A DNA stretch of 64,000 bases from Trabulsiella odontotermitis (lineage in GTDB: Bacteria > Pseudomonadota > Gammaproteobacteria > Enterobacterales > Enterobacteriaceae). The DNA is taken from the NCBI RefSeq assembly GCF_030053895.1, contig NZ_CP125781.1, positions 1,860,001 to 1,924,000 of the forward strand, given 5' to 3'. Shown in pieces: positions 45,600 to 53,430 of the stretch. The position numbers and the translations under genes are program-made. Below the pieces are notes generated by a model. The model did no database searches. It was not told where the DNA came from and saw only the letters and a list, made by a program, of their open reading frames with translations. Every line of letters starts with the position of its first letter. The stretch's first letter is position 1.

Positions 45600-45640
45600 A
45601 AAAAAAAAGCCCGGCAAAGTCAGATGACATTGCGAGGGCT
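45600..45640 (-). terminator. Leader terminator of the amide operon (probable AmiR target)
   Basis: Read leftward, AGCCC (45640-45636) and GCAA (45617-45614 partner) form a stem closed by GGGCT (45612-45608), with TTGC/GCAA pairing inside, followed by nine T residues. It lies between the promoter at 45697-45726 and urtA. A terminator in a leader, with an ANTAR protein encoded in the same operon, is the arrangement of the ami, nas and eut systems. Confidence 0.8.
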
Positions 45641-45648
45641 CTATTGCC
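45637..45648 (-). promoter_or_regulatory. Candidate ANTAR hexaloop hairpin
   Basis: Read leftward, GGC-AATAGA-GCC forms a three-pair stem with a six-base loop beginning with A. Its 3' side (GCC) is also the 5' side of the terminator stem, so the two structures exclude each other. The ANTAR consensus also asks for G at loop position 4, which is A here, so the match is imperfect. Confidence 0.4.
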
Positions 45649-45652
45649 ATAA

Positions 45653-45683
45653 CCACAAGCCGACAACGTTGGCGTTCTTGCGG
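45653..45683 (-). promoter_or_regulatory. Upstream stem in the amide operon leader
   Basis: Read leftward, CCGCAAG (45683-45677) pairs over seven positions (one G-U) with CTTGTGG (45659-45653). It lies directly before the hexaloop hairpin and could be the first stem of a two-stem antiterminator. Confidence 0.4.
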
Positions 45684-45696
45684 AGGAGTCAGCTTC

Positions 45697-45726
45697 ACTA
45701 TAAAAATTATTTCTGAACATTGTCAA
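45697..45726 (-). promoter_or_regulatory. Promoter of the amide operon
   Basis: Read leftward, a perfect TTGACA (45726-45721) and TATAGT (45702-45697) are 18 bases apart. Transcription should start near 45690, giving a leader of about 130 bases. A strong sigma-70 promoter fits control by antitermination rather than by initiation. Confidence 0.75.
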
Positions 45727-45769
45727 CTAGTAATTTCTTATGAAAATAAAATCAGAAATGAGAAAGTAT

Positions 45770-45809
45770 TGCACTAACCTGGGGCGATGAGTTGCACTAA
45801 AATAGCTCA
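45770..45809. promoter_or_regulatory. Two NtrC-like boxes upstream of the amide operon
   Basis: TGCACTAACCTGGGGCG (45770-45786) and TGCACTAAAATAGCTCA (45793-45809) match the NtrC consensus TGCACTAAAATGGTGCA at 13 and 14 of 17 positions. They are 80-120 bases upstream of the inferred start. No sigma-54 promoter was found in the expected place, so the role is uncertain. Confidence 0.35.
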
Positions 45810-46212
45810 TTCGCTCACCCGTGTTAACTGCGCATATATCATAGAGAAACAGCTATATTATCGAGAGCAGGTTTGAGAAATTAACGACAAAGAGTTAATA
45901 AATTGCACCAACAAGTTGGGGTTTCCTTTTTTCTCTGAATTAGCCCTCGCAGTGATCTTACTGACACATCTCCATTTCGGAACGGATCTGCCGCCGATAC
46001 TGCTGTTAACGTCCGGATTTCACAGCAATATGATCGGTAAAAACGATCGATCAGAGAAAATCGATCTGCAAAATGAATTATCCAGCCCCGCTTCGCTTGT
46101 GATAGATTCTCAAAAAAATAACTCTTTGTTTATTAATTCATTTTCTGTCTTTTGACGGGGCGGGAGCCTTTTGCCCTGCGTGCGTGACAGCGGAATGCGA
46201 TTAGGTAATGGA
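45810..46212. other. AT-rich gap before the mig-14 locus
   Basis: No convincing gene lies here. An open frame from TTG at 45916 to 46155 has no ribosome site and no recognisable product. The region is AT-rich and presumably holds the promoter for the rightward mig-14 locus. No clear PhoP box was found by eye. Confidence 0.5.
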
Positions 46213-46368
46213 ATGAAAAGATGTATGCGATGCAATAAGAAGAGGAGCCTGCTGGATCGCCTTTTCGGGCTGGACAACGAGTACTGCGATCATTGCCTGA
46301 TACTCGTTAACCAGGAGATAAGGGAAAAACGGGAAATTCCTGTTAAAGCATCTGAACACAGAAAGTAA
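46213..46368 (+). CDS. Small four-cysteine (zinc-ribbon-like) protein
   Basis: A 51-residue protein (MKRCMRCNKKRSLLDRLFGL at the start) with two Cys-x2-Cys pairs, C4/C7 and C25/C28, a pattern that suggests one bound zinc. The C-terminal half is charged. I do not recognise the family. A TTG at 46171 with GGGAG upstream would give 65 residues; the ATG at 46213 has only a weak ribosome site, so the start is uncertain. It ends 15 bases before mig-14 and is probably cotranscribed. Confidence 0.55.
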   Translation: MKRCMRCNKKRSLLDRLFGLDNEYCDHCLILVNQEIREKREIPVKASEHRK

Positions 46369-46383
46369 CGACAAGGAACGTTC

Positions 46384-47277
46384 ATGTACTTTTTATCCCG
46401 TCGCTTTGGCTGGCAGGAAGCCTCTTTTGAGGATTATGTCCAGGCCTGGTATCTGTTTGGTGGGAGCACACTCGCCGATCCCCGTGTACTTCATTTCTTC
46501 CATACCCGACATCGTCTTAACGAAGCATTCTTTGTTCAACGGAACAGGATGGGAAAGCTAACAGGTGGCGTATGTGTCTGGGAAGGTAAATACATTGCTG
46601 GTGATCAGAGACCAGTGAAAGCACATCAGCTATCCCGTTATCCCCTTAATTTTGACGAGCTGGTATTGCCTGTCTCTCCGGAGATCAGAACATTATTACC
46701 GTTCAGAACAAAATTTCTGTCCGGGCTTAATCATGCATCATTCATGAACTGCAGCCACTGGCTCAATGCAGGAAGAGAAATCAGTATTGTCAGACCGGTA
46801 AGTCAGAAAACACGCCAGTCCCGTAATCGGGAATTAAAACGATTTCTGAGCAGTGGCGGCGAAGTCCGCTGTGTGACCGATTATTCACATGATGAACTCA
46901 TCAGTATTTATGCTCACCTGTATTTTCTGCGAAGAAATAAACAGATCACCACAGAGCCGGTCGCTGAATTACTGCATGAAATACCCGATCTCATGTTTGG
47001 AAAAATACTCATCTTCAACGGTGAACCCTGCGCCATGCAATGGCTCACTAAGTCAGAAGACAACCAACGTGTTTATCTGGATTACATTAACGCCGGAATG
47101 GATCTCTCGTTGTCATCGTTGTCTGTAGGTACGCTGGCGGCATGGGTGAATATTCAGGCAGCGCAAGATTATTGCCGAACGGCAGGGAAGCAGATGCGAT
47201 TTAGCTTTGGCCGTCCGACGGCTGACTATAAAGCCCGGTGGTGTGATCGGGAACCGCTTTATCGTTTGATTTCTTAA
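46384..47277 (+). CDS. mig-14: Mig-14 family antimicrobial peptide resistance protein
   Basis: A 297-residue protein recognised as Mig-14, an inner-membrane-associated protein of Salmonella required for resistance to polymyxin and cathelicidins and for persistence in macrophages. Conserved stretches include FGWQEASFEDYVQAWYLFGG near the start and RFSFGRPTADYKARWCDREP at the end; the C-terminal half resembles a GNAT acyltransferase fold. ATG follows AAGGAACG. In Salmonella the gene is PhoP- and SlyA-controlled. Its lower GC content than the core genes suggests acquisition. The biochemical activity is unknown. Confidence 0.8.
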   Translation: MYFLSRRFGWQEASFEDYVQAWYLFGGSTLADPRVLHFFHTRHRLNEAFFVQRNRMGKLTGGVCVWEGKYIAGDQRPVKAHQLSRYPLNFDELVLPVSPEIRTLLPFRTKFLSGLNHASFMNCSHWLNAGREISIVRPVSQKTRQSRNRELKRFLSSGGEVRCVTDYSHDELISIYAHLYFLRRNKQITTEPVAELLHEIPDLMFGKILIFNGEPCAMQWLTKSEDNQRVYLDYINAGMDLSLSSLSVGTLAAWVNIQAAQDYCRTAGKQMRFSFGRPTADYKARWCDREPLYRLIS

Positions 47278-47302
47278 TTTCAGCGACCCTTCATAGCTAA
47301 AC

Positions 47303-48265
47303 ATGAAACACGATCAACAAAAAGATATCAGCGTTATTATCCCTGCCTTCAATGCGGCTGCCAGTCTTGGTGACCTTGTTCGTACCCTGCTCAGCGAGCA
47401 GGCGGTCAACATGGAAGTGATCGTCGTGGATGACGGTTCAACCGACGAGACATGGGCAGTACTCAGCGCTATCACCGATGAACGACTTATTACGCTTCGC
47501 CAGGAGAACCAGGGCGTCTACGCGGCACGCAACGCGGCGCTGGCCGTTCACAGCGGTGAATGGGTGGTGTTCCTTGATGCAGATGACCAGATCGCCGTGG
47601 ATTTCCTGCAGAAACGCGTGCGCACAGCCCGTGAGGCACAGGCGGATGTTGTTATCTTTAACGGCTGGCATGTCAGCAGCACCGGGGAGCGTCGGCATCC
47701 CGTGCACCGCAAGCAACCTTACGGTCAGATGTTCACCGGGCACGAGTGGATACGCCGTTGCGTCAATCAGAAAGAATGGCCGCACTACCTGTGGCTGCAG
47801 ATAGTCCGTTCGGCATATATCCGCGAGAATAATTTGCGTTTCCAGCAAGGCAAAAGCCACAAAGATATTTTGTGGACGGTTCAGCTTGCTACTGGCAACG
47901 GCCGGTTTTATTTCGCTGACAGAAAGGATTACTTCTATATCAGTAACCCGGCGTCGATAACGCACCGACAGGATTATTATGATATCCGCGCGACCAGCTA
48001 TATTGATCTGATTGCGGAGATCCTGGTGCTCAGCGCACAACCACAGCACCACACTGTCAGACGTTCACTGGTCAGGCATGCGTTGGTGGAGACCCGGCAC
48101 TTTCTGGGGCTGTACCGGCGCAAAGTGGATAACCCGCAGGCACTGAAAACGCAGTTCAGGCAGCGGATTTCGTTATACCAACTGCTGCCGGGAGTGAGCG
48201 GCCTGAGCGATGTTTTTTTCTTCCTGAAACTGGTCCGTAAAATCTACCTGCCTGCGCGTCGTTAG
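47303..48265 (+). CDS. Family 2 glycosyltransferase
   Basis: A 320-residue GT-A-fold transferase. The N-terminal domain has ISVIIPAFNAAASLGDLV, the nucleotide-binding VVDDGSTDETW near residue 40 and the metal-binding DADD near residue 92; WPHYLWLQIVRSAYI is typical of the EpsH/YibD-like subgroup. No membrane helix is evident except a weak amphipathic C-terminus, so it is cytosolic or peripheral. It starts 25 bases after mig-14. Next to a peptide-resistance gene, modification of lipopolysaccharide core is a reasonable guess, but donor and acceptor are unknown. Confidence 0.8.
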   Translation: MKHDQQKDISVIIPAFNAAASLGDLVRTLLSEQAVNMEVIVVDDGSTDETWAVLSAITDERLITLRQENQGVYAARNAALAVHSGEWVVFLDADDQIAVDFLQKRVRTAREAQADVVIFNGWHVSSTGERRHPVHRKQPYGQMFTGHEWIRRCVNQKEWPHYLWLQIVRSAYIRENNLRFQQGKSHKDILWTVQLATGNGRFYFADRKDYFYISNPASITHRQDYYDIRATSYIDLIAEILVLSAQPQHHTVRRSLVRHALVETRHFLGLYRRKVDNPQALKTQFRQRISLYQLLPGVSGLSDVFFFLKLVRKIYLPARR

Positions 48266-48339
48266 CGTGCTCATGCGCCGAAATAAGGGTATCTGCATGA
48301 ATATAAGATAGCAAAACTTGCGCTTTCCCTGCCTCTGTA

Positions 48340-48368
48340 TTGACAATTAAATGCCTGGTCAGTAATTT
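48340..48368 (+). promoter_or_regulatory. Promoter of the marR-emrAB-like operon
   Basis: A perfect TTGACA at 48340-48345 is followed after 17 bases by TAATTT at 48363-48368. The -10 lies within the operator dyad. Confidence 0.6.
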
Positions 48369-48390
48369 CAAATGCAATTACTGATCAGGC
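48353..48390 (+). promoter_or_regulatory. MarR-type operator dyad
   Basis: GCCTGGTCAGTAATT at 48353-48367 and AATTACTGATCAGGC at 48376-48390 form an inverted repeat with one mismatch, eight bases before the regulator ATG and covering the -10 element. This fits autorepression by the MarR protein. Confidence 0.75.
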
Positions 48391-48397
48391 AAGTATC

Positions 48398-48853
48398 ATG
48401 ACGAACACGACCGATATTCCCAATATCAAACTGCACCTCGGTTTGCTGATTCATCTGGCAAACCAGTTTAAAGATCAGTTGATTAACCAGTATTTTTCCG
48501 CCACGGACATCACCGCCGCTCAGTTCAAGGTATTGATCAGTATCTATAAAGGATTCACCAGCCCGGTAGAAATCAGCAAAAATCTGCTGATGGATGCCGG
48601 CGCGATGAGTCGCATGATTGAACGGATGGTGAAGCGCGAGCTGATCGTGCGAAACCCCAATCCGGAGGATAAACGGCAGGTCATACTGGCATTAACCGAC
48701 AAAGGGCGGGCCATCTGCGACCGCTTTCAGAATGAGGCGCTGGCCTCGATTATTGGCCTGCTAACGGCACGCCTGACTGCCGGGGAGTCCCGGCAACTCG
48801 AAGATCTACTCATAAAAATGTTGCCGGACGAGGCTATCCAGCCACATCGCTAA
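48398..48853 (+). CDS. MarR-family transcriptional repressor
   Basis: A 151-residue winged-helix regulator: recognition region SPVEISKNLLMDAGAMSRMIERMVKR, wing with PEDKRQVILALTDKGR, and dimerisation helices at both ends. It precedes an EmrAB-type pump as EmrR does in E. coli, but is shorter than EmrR (176) and is a paralogue rather than its orthologue. Likely a repressor released by aromatic or phenolic compounds. The inducer is unknown. Confidence 0.88.
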   Translation: MTNTTDIPNIKLHLGLLIHLANQFKDQLINQYFSATDITAAQFKVLISIYKGFTSPVEISKNLLMDAGAMSRMIERMVKRELIVRNPNPEDKRQVILALTDKGRAICDRFQNEALASIIGLLTARLTAGESRQLEDLLIKMLPDEAIQPHR

Positions 48854-48880
48854 GCTGTCCTGAAAAAGGTTAAGACAAAG

Positions 48881-50059
48881 ATGCAAACTTCATCTGCACA
48901 ACCGGAACACACCTCCAGTAAGCGCAAACGTAACTTCGTTATTTTGTTCGTTATCCTGTTGCTGATAGCCGCGGGAGGCCTGGCATGGTATCTGCTTTAC
49001 GCCCGCTATTATGAAACGACTGACGATGCGTACGTCAACGCGAACCTGGTAACACTGACGCCGCAAATCGCCGGTACGGTCACCCAGGTCACCGTCGACG
49101 AAGGTGATTACGTCAAGAAAGGGCAGCCGCTGGTCCTGCTCGATCCGAGTGATACCGAAATCGCCCTGCAACAGGCCGAGGCCAACCTTGCGAATACCGT
49201 GCGCCAGGTCCGTGGGCTTTACAGCACGGCCGATAACTATCGCGCGCAGGTTGCGGCGAAACAGGTCGCGCTGCAAACCGCGCAAAGCGACTTCGCCCGT
49301 CGCCAGAAGATTTTCGCCACCGGCGCGATTGCCGCAGAAGATCTCTCGCACTATCGCGATGCCGTAACCAGTGCACAAAGTGATCTGGCGGCTGCGCAAC
49401 AGGCGCTGAAAACCAATCTTGCGATGGTCGATGACACGGTTATCGACAGCCATCCGGAAATCAAAAGCGCCGTCGCCACGCTGCGCCAGCGCTTCCTTGA
49501 TAATGCGCGCAGCACCATCCTGGCACCGGTCAGCGGTTTTGTCGCCAAACGCGCCGTTCAGTTAGGCATGCGGGTGGACTCCGGCACGACGCTGATGTCC
49601 ATCGTGCCGTTGGATCAGGTCTGGGTGGACGCCAACTTCAAAGAGAGCCAGATGAACACTATGCGTCTGGGGCAAAAAGTCACCCTCACGGCGGATCTGT
49701 ACGGCGATGATGTGGAGTATCACGGCACGATTGAAAGCCTGGGTATCGGCACCGGTAGCGCGTTCTCTCTGTTACCGGCGCAAAACGCCAGCGGTAACTG
49801 GATCAAAATCGTCCAGCGATTGCCGGTACGAATCACTCTCGACCCGCATGATATGCAGAAACACCCGTTGCGTGTGGGGTTGTCGATGTTCGCCAGAGTG
49901 GATATCCGCAACGCGGACGGCAACTTGCTGCCGCAGAAAACCGTAGCCGCGCCGCGTTTCAGGACGGATGTTTATCAGAACGCGCTGGATCAGGCCGATC
50001 GGCTGGTGGCGAAAATCCTTCATGACAACAGCAAAGTGGTAGCGTCCGGCGCCCGCTAA
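48881..50059 (+). CDS. EmrA-like membrane fusion protein
   Basis: A 392-residue periplasmic adaptor of the HlyD/EmrA family. A cytoplasmic tail and one membrane helix (about 16-38) precede the biotinyl-lipoyl motif (PQIAGTVTQVTVDEGDYVKKG), a long coiled coil (about 95-200) and the second lipoyl half (ILAPVSGFVAKRAVQLGMRV). It is 27 bases after the regulator and 10 bases before the emrB-like gene. It links an inner-membrane MFS pump to TolC in the known systems. Confidence 0.9.
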   Translation: MQTSSAQPEHTSSKRKRNFVILFVILLLIAAGGLAWYLLYARYYETTDDAYVNANLVTLTPQIAGTVTQVTVDEGDYVKKGQPLVLLDPSDTEIALQQAEANLANTVRQVRGLYSTADNYRAQVAAKQVALQTAQSDFARRQKIFATGAIAAEDLSHYRDAVTSAQSDLAAAQQALKTNLAMVDDTVIDSHPEIKSAVATLRQRFLDNARSTILAPVSGFVAKRAVQLGMRVDSGTTLMSIVPLDQVWVDANFKESQMNTMRLGQKVTLTADLYGDDVEYHGTIESLGIGTGSAFSLLPAQNASGNWIKIVQRLPVRITLDPHDMQKHPLRVGLSMFARVDIRNADGNLLPQKTVAAPRFRTDVYQNALDQADRLVAKILHDNSKVVASGAR

Positions 50060-50069
50060 GAGAGATGTT

Positions 50070-51608
50070 ATGCAAGATAAGTCAGCATTTACGCCGCCCA
50101 GCCTGCTGCTTGCCACCATCGCGCTCTCGCTTGCGACATTTATGCAAGTGCTGGATACGACGATTGCCAACGTGGCGTTGCCGACGATCGCCGGTAACCT
50201 TGGCGTCAGTTCCGATCAGGGGACCTGGGTTATTACCTCGTTTGCGGTGTGCAACGCGATTGCACTGCCGCTGACGGGCTGGTTTACCCGGCGTATCGGG
50301 CAACTCAGGCTATTTATCGGTTCGGTTGTGTTGTTCACCCTGACCTCATTCCTGTGTGGGTTCGCCCACAGTATGAGCGAGCTGATTGTCTTTCGCGCGT
50401 TACAGGGCTTTTTTGCCGGGCCGATGTTCCCCATGTGTCAGACATTGCTGCTGGTCATTTTCCCGACCAGTAAACGCAGTATGGCGCTGGCGCTGCTCTC
50501 CATGGTCACGGTGGTTGCGCCCATTGTCGGGCCAATTACCGGCGGCTGGATCACCGATAACTACTCATGGCCGTGGATTTTCTATATCAATGTGCCAATC
50601 GGTATTTTCGCGGCTATCACTGTCTGGACGCAACTGCGTGCGCGTGAAGAGACCACGACGACGGCCCCCATCGATTATATCGGTATTGCGCTGCTGGTGC
50701 TGGGCGTGGGGTTGTTGCAGGTGGTGCTGGACAAAGGCAACGATCTCGACTGGTTTTCTTCGCAGACCATTATCGTGATGTCGGTGATTTCCGCTATTGC
50801 CCTGGTGTCGTTTGTCATCTGGGAACTGGGGGAAAAACATCCGATTGTGAACCTGCGGCTGTTCACCGATCGCAATTTCGCCATCGGCACGACAGCTCTG
50901 ACGCTGGGTTATGCGGCATTTTTCGCCATCAACATTATCCTGCCGCAGTGGTTGCAGACCCAGATGGGCTACACCGCGATCTGGGCCGGGCTTGCCGCCG
51001 CGCCAATGGGTTTCTTACCGTTATTATTGACGCCGATTATCGGTCGCTACGCCAGTAAATTTGATTTGCGGATCCTGGCGACGCTGTCGTTCATGACCAT
51101 GGGCGCGTCCTGTCTTATCCGTGCGCAATTCAATACTGACGTTGATTTTCGTACTATTGCTCAGGTGCAGATGTTCATGGGGATTGGCGTGGCATTTTTC
51201 TTTATGCCGATCACCACCATCGTGCTGTCGAATTTGCATGGTGTCGAAGTGGCGGAAGGTTCCGGGCTGGCAACCTTCTTCCGTGTGCTGGGCGGGTCGT
51301 TTGCTTCATCGCTGACGACCTGGATCTGGTCGCGGCGCGAGGTGTTTCACCATGCGAATCTGACGGAGAGTGTTTCCATCTACAACCCGGCGGCGGAGGA
51401 CTATCTGCAAAAGATGGGTGGCGTGACGCAACAGCACCTGGCAGCGGTGGATAAAACCATCGAGCAGCAGGCGTATATGATGTCGACCATCGATTATTTC
51501 TGGATCCTGGGCTGGGGTTTTATGCTGTTGGTGGTGGTGATTTGGTTTGCCCGACCTCCGTTTGTCCGCTCCGGCGCACCTGGATCACCTGCGGCCTCTG
51601 GGCATTAG
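50070..51608 (+). CDS. EmrB-like MFS multidrug exporter (DHA2)
   Basis: A 512-residue, 14-helix drug:H+ antiporter. The DHA2 motif MQVLDTTIANVALPTIAGNL is at the N-terminus and VVAPIVGPITGGWITDNYSW carries motif C. It aligns along its length with E. coli EmrB but is clearly divergent, so it is a second Emr-type pump. Export of hydrophobic weak acids or aromatic toxins is inferred. It converges on the next operon with a 14-base gap and no visible terminator. Confidence 0.9.
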   Translation: MQDKSAFTPPSLLLATIALSLATFMQVLDTTIANVALPTIAGNLGVSSDQGTWVITSFAVCNAIALPLTGWFTRRIGQLRLFIGSVVLFTLTSFLCGFAHSMSELIVFRALQGFFAGPMFPMCQTLLLVIFPTSKRSMALALLSMVTVVAPIVGPITGGWITDNYSWPWIFYINVPIGIFAAITVWTQLRAREETTTTAPIDYIGIALLVLGVGLLQVVLDKGNDLDWFSSQTIIVMSVISAIALVSFVIWELGEKHPIVNLRLFTDRNFAIGTTALTLGYAAFFAINIILPQWLQTQMGYTAIWAGLAAAPMGFLPLLLTPIIGRYASKFDLRILATLSFMTMGASCLIRAQFNTDVDFRTIAQVQMFMGIGVAFFFMPITTIVLSNLHGVEVAEGSGLATFFRVLGGSFASSLTTWIWSRREVFHHANLTESVSIYNPAAEDYLQKMGGVTQQHLAAVDKTIEQQAYMMSTIDYFWILGWGFMLLVVVIWFARPPFVRSGAPGSPAASGH

Positions 51609-51622
51609 TAAAATTGCTGTTG

Positions 51623-52429
51623 TCAGCGTAACGTCTGGTAGCCTCTGGCGAAGGCGATTTCAGCCCGATCGTTGACGACGTCCCATGCGTCAGCGGGAGG
51701 CGCGATAAATTCCTGTAGCGCCAGAGGTTGTAATAGCGCGGCGTCATGTTGTGCATTAAGTGCCAGAAACGCGGTTTGTAGCGCCAGAATGGTCTGCGGA
51801 TCAACGGTTTTACTCGCCACCAATAATGGCATTGGTGCCGGGGCGCTGTGTGTCAGTATGCGCACATGGCGTATTAATTCCGGCTCATGCTGACACAACA
51901 GCGACCAGGCATAGCTATCCAGCGGACCCACATCGGCCTTGCCTGCGATCAGCGTTTCCACAACGCGCCGCGGCGTGACCAGCGGCCCAACGCGTTCACT
52001 GTACAGCGCCTTCCTCGTTTCGCTGAAATACGCTGACAGGTGATAACGCACAGCATTATAGCCGGAGTGGGATTCTGGATTGGTGTATGCCAGCCGCCCA
52101 CCGAAGGTGTCTTCCAGACGCCGGGCGGTTGATTCCTGCGGCACGATAAACAGTGTGCGGTATTGGCCCGGGAGCCCTTCCTCCGCGGCAATGCGCGTTA
52201 CCGGCGCGACAACAGGTTGCACTGCAAACCGTTTCTGCGCGAACGGCCAGCCGCACATAAATACCGCCAGCAGATCGGCGCGCGACCATAATCCTTCAAG
52301 TCTGGCCGGGGCCGGGTAATCGAGCACTTCTGCTGTCAAACCGGCACGACGCACGATTTCACGCAGAAGCACTTTCCAGGCTTCTGCCGCCGCCGGGGTG
52401 ACAGAGTACATCCGCGCGTTAACGATCAT
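51623..52429 (-). CDS. PhnD-like binding protein without signal peptide
   Basis: A 268-residue protein of the phosphate/phosphonate-binding (Phosphonate-bd) fold: RMYSVTPAAAEAWKVLL at the start, LAVFMCGWPFA, and NPESHSGYNAVRYHLSAYF and DVGPLDSYAWSLL in the hinge and ligand region. It begins directly with the first strand and has no signal peptide, so it should stay in the cytosol, perhaps as a sensor or carrier. It overlaps the preceding gene by four bases and is last in the operon. The ligand is unknown. Confidence 0.75.
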   Translation of the reverse strand: MIVNARMYSVTPAAAEAWKVLLREIVRRAGLTAEVLDYPAPARLEGLWSRADLLAVFMCGWPFAQKRFAVQPVVAPVTRIAAEEGLPGQYRTLFIVPQESTARRLEDTFGGRLAYTNPESHSGYNAVRYHLSAYFSETRKALYSERVGPLVTPRRVVETLIAGKADVGPLDSYAWSLLCQHEPELIRHVRILTHSAPAPMPLLVASKTVDPQTILALQTAFLALNAQHDAALLQPLALQEFIAPPADAWDVVNDRAEIAFARGYQTLR

Positions 52430-53430
52430 CGGTAGCGTAATTCCTGCCCGATGCCCAGAGCCCGCGCCTTCTCCAGCATCGCATGTCCCAGCGCGATATC
52501 GCTCAGCGACAGTCCGCGGTGCCAGAACAAAATGGTTTCGCGATCGCTTTCACGGCCAGGCTTTATTCCTGCGACTATTTCACCCAACTCCGCATGCAAG
52601 GTTTGTTCGCTTAATTTACCCGCATCGACATGAGCCCGCAGCGAACCAAACATTCCGCCCTTGCACTGTCCCCAGTCATCCACGACCAGTTTGTCCATAA
52701 TATCGGTGATTGACAGTTCCACGGCGCTCATGGTGCCGTAAGGCACAACAAAGGCGCCGGGCTTTATCCACTCCGTTTTTAACAACGGCGTTGGTGCATT
52801 GAGGCGGGAGGCTTCAACAACAATATCGGCGTCGCGTACGCAACTTTCCCAGTCATCTGTTACGATGATTTTCTTGCCGAGATCCTGCTCCAGACGACGG
52901 GCAAACGCGTTGCGGCTTTCAGGGCGACGCGAGTGGATGCGGATTTCATCAAAATCATAAATGCTGTTGAGCAGACGGACATTCCAGTACGCGGTTCCCC
53001 GCGCACCAATATGCCCCAGTACTTTGCTGTCGCGGCGGGCGAGATGGCGTGCGCCCAGGGCGGTCAGTGCACCGGTACGCATATCGGTAATCGCTGATGC
53101 GTCCAGGATGGCGACGGGCATTCCGGTGCGCGGGTCGAACAGGTTGAGCAGCGCCATTTCGGAGGGCAGGCCGCGCGTATAGTTATCGACATAATCACCG
53201 ACAATTTTTACCCCCGCGAGTCCAAGCGGCTCGATATAACCGCGCAGGACATTAAAGTGACCGTTAAACGCTTTATCAGGAATTAAATGTACACGTGGTT
53301 CAATCACGGTTTTTTTCTGCCCTTGCGCCAGCAGTCCGGCTTCTACTGCAGTGAGAATTTCCTCGTCCGTCAACGTCAGTTGCTCAACGTCCGGGCCATT
53401 AAGCCAGGTCAAATTAATGGATTGCGTCAT
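52426..53430 (-). CDS. Ornithine cyclodeaminase/mu-crystallin family protein
   Basis: A 334-residue member of the OCD family of NAD(P)-dependent imine and amino acid enzymes. The Rossmann region reads SKVLGHIGARGTAYWNVRLL, slightly off the usual GxGxxG; the substrate half shows MRTGALTALGARHLARR and VVDDWGQCKGGMFGSL. Some databases label close relatives tyramine oxidase subunit B, a name with little support for function. It overlaps the ATPase gene by four bases. In this operon it may act on the carbon skeleton or imine formed after C-N cleavage. Confidence 0.78.
   Translation of the reverse strand: MTQSINLTWLNGPDVEQLTLTDEEILTAVEAGLLAQGQKKTVIEPRVHLIPDKAFNGHFNVLRGYIEPLGLAGVKIVGDYVDNYTRGLPSEMALLNLFDPRTGMPVAILDASAITDMRTGALTALGARHLARRDSKVLGHIGARGTAYWNVRLLNSIYDFDEIRIHSRRPESRNAFARRLEQDLGKKIIVTDDWESCVRDADIVVEASRLNAPTPLLKTEWIKPGAFVVPYGTMSAVELSITDIMDKLVVDDWGQCKGGMFGSLRAHVDAGKLSEQTLHAELGEIVAGIKPGRESDRETILFWHRGLSLSDIALGHAMLEKARALGIGQELRYR

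Noticed and set aside
45780..45796. A sigma-54 promoter toward mig-14 (GG-N10-GC spacing with TTGCA)
   Set aside because: The -24 element matches only at the two G residues, and the site lies inside the proposed NtrC boxes.
45916..46155. Open frame of 79 codons upstream of the mig-14 locus
   Set aside because: TTG start without ribosome site, AT-rich leader composition and no recognisable product.
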